Shown piece by piece: positions 63,592 through 64,000 of a stretch of DNA of 64,000 nucleotides (position 1 is its first letter; each line of letters opens with the position of its first letter). Position numbers and translations under genes: made by a program. A model generated the notes under the pieces. That model did not search any database, was not told where the DNA came from, and saw only the letters and a program-made list of their open reading frames with translations. Origin of the DNA: Bacillus sp. B15-48 (GTDB lineage: Bacteria > Bacillota > Bacilli > Bacillales > Cytobacillaceae); the NCBI RefSeq assembly GCF_016879755.1, contig NZ_WOFU01000002.1, positions 186,001 to 250,000 on the forward strand, in the 5' to 3' direction.

Positions 63592-64000
63592 TCATTCGGT
63601 TCGAGGTTTTCCAGGATCACAATCTGGAGATTCTTTACTAGTTGATTCTGCCACTTTTATCAGGTAATAACATTCTTCTCTGAACATATGATCGGCCATT
63701 AAAGGAGCTAGAGATCCAAGAACCTTATTGTTCAATCCCATCTCTTCTAATTCCTGTAAAAAGCCCATAAATAATCTCATTTCAAGCGAGACTTCGGTAT
63801 TCATACGATCCAGAGCAGGAAATGATGAAAGATTCGTCCGTAAGTACCCGGCCATTTCTACCGCTTTTAAATAGAAATCTTCGAAATGCTCGGTGAATTT
63901 TGCACTTTGCTCTTTTAATCTTTTTTCCGTTTGATCTAAATTATCGTTTATTGCTCCTGCATGACCAGCAGCATCCAATAACCACACTTGATGATGGTGA
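63592..64000 (-). CDS. DUF2935-like protein, C-terminal part (cut by window edge)
   Basis: The frame is open to the window edge and reads HHHQVWLLDAAGHAGAI at its beginning, so the true start lies beyond 64000. Helical, with DHMFREECYYLIKVAE near the C-terminus. The His/Glu pattern resembles the metal-binding four-helix bundles of DUF2935 proteins, sometimes called YgaF or ferritin-like in bacilli. Function unknown. Confidence 0.75.
   Translation of the reverse strand, partial: HHHQVWLLDAAGHAGAINDNLDQTEKRLKEQSAKFTEHFEDFYLKAVEMAGYLRTNLSSFPALDRMNTEVSLEMRLFMGFLQELEEMGLNNKVLGSLAPLMADHMFREECYYLIKVAESTSKESPDCDPGKPRTE

Overview
The window is low-GC, Bacillaceae-type chromosomal DNA. The evidence is strong AGGAGG-like ribosome-binding sites, frequent TTG and GTG starts, B. 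subtilis-like gene families (ccpN/yqfL, ribE-ribBA-ribH, qoxABCD, yteA, ykuS, odhAB, Fnr with a C-terminal cysteine cluster), spore-related small proteins (candidate CsgA, SplA, Sda and YuzL-like), and FMN, SAM and T-box leaders. It looks like a spore-forming facultative anaerobe that uses selenium. I see no rRNA, tRNA, CRISPR array or phage.

Layout. 0-4.2 kb (minus): 5' end of hutH, an unknown protein, a DEAD-box RNA helicase, a HesB-like protein, a tiny basic protein and glutaminase. 4.2-4.9 kb: a GC-rich mobile-looking repeat. 4.9-9.0 kb: ccpN, the PPDK regulatory protein and ppdK as one operon. 9.0-10.1 kb: non-coding DNA with a cluster of short repeats. 10-13.7 kb: exoA and a ribE-ribBA-ribH operon behind an FMN riboswitch, with no ribD. 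13.7-17.1 kb: a SUV3-like helicase and two small genes. 17.5-21.3 kb (plus): the qox quinol oxidase. 21.8-25.7 kb: S-box, metI, metC, then a collapsed yitJ-metH remnant. 25.8-30.5 kb: MaoC-type hydratases, ppiB, a Mug-family glycosylase, small spore-type genes and yteA.

30.7-32.8 kb: a formate dehydrogenase whose in-frame UGA is a selenocysteine codon with a classical bSECIS hairpin, behind a well-placed Fnr box. 32.9-37.5 kb: a PAS histidine kinase, a YhfH-like protein and two tandem copies of a ~0.92-kb non-coding unit holding an element with inverted ends. 37.5-41.5 kb: small genes, a formate/nitrite transporter, fnr and a SCO-like protein. 41.7-47.9 kb: an ABC-F ATPase, a YkuS-like protein, a cupredoxin, pflB and pflA. 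48-54 kb: small genes, an Sda-like inhibitor and odhAB. 54.2-55.9 kb: tRNA 2-selenouridine synthase and an unknown protein. 56.2-61.3 kb: trpEGDCF, without trpBA, behind tandem tryptophan T-boxes. 61.4-64 kb: an MFS exporter, an alpha/beta hydrolase and the end of a DUF2935-like gene cut by the window edge.

Together the genes suggest an oxygen-switching metabolism. Fnr boxes lie at qox, at formate dehydrogenase and beside the formate/nitrite channel and fnr. Pyruvate formate-lyase would make formate, and the FNT channel and selenocysteine formate dehydrogenase would move or oxidise it. Selenium would serve both the enzyme and tRNA 2-selenouridine. The points most worth a second look are the selenocysteine formate dehydrogenase, the three-junction collapse of yitJ-metH, the tandem non-coding element and the SUV3-like helicase.
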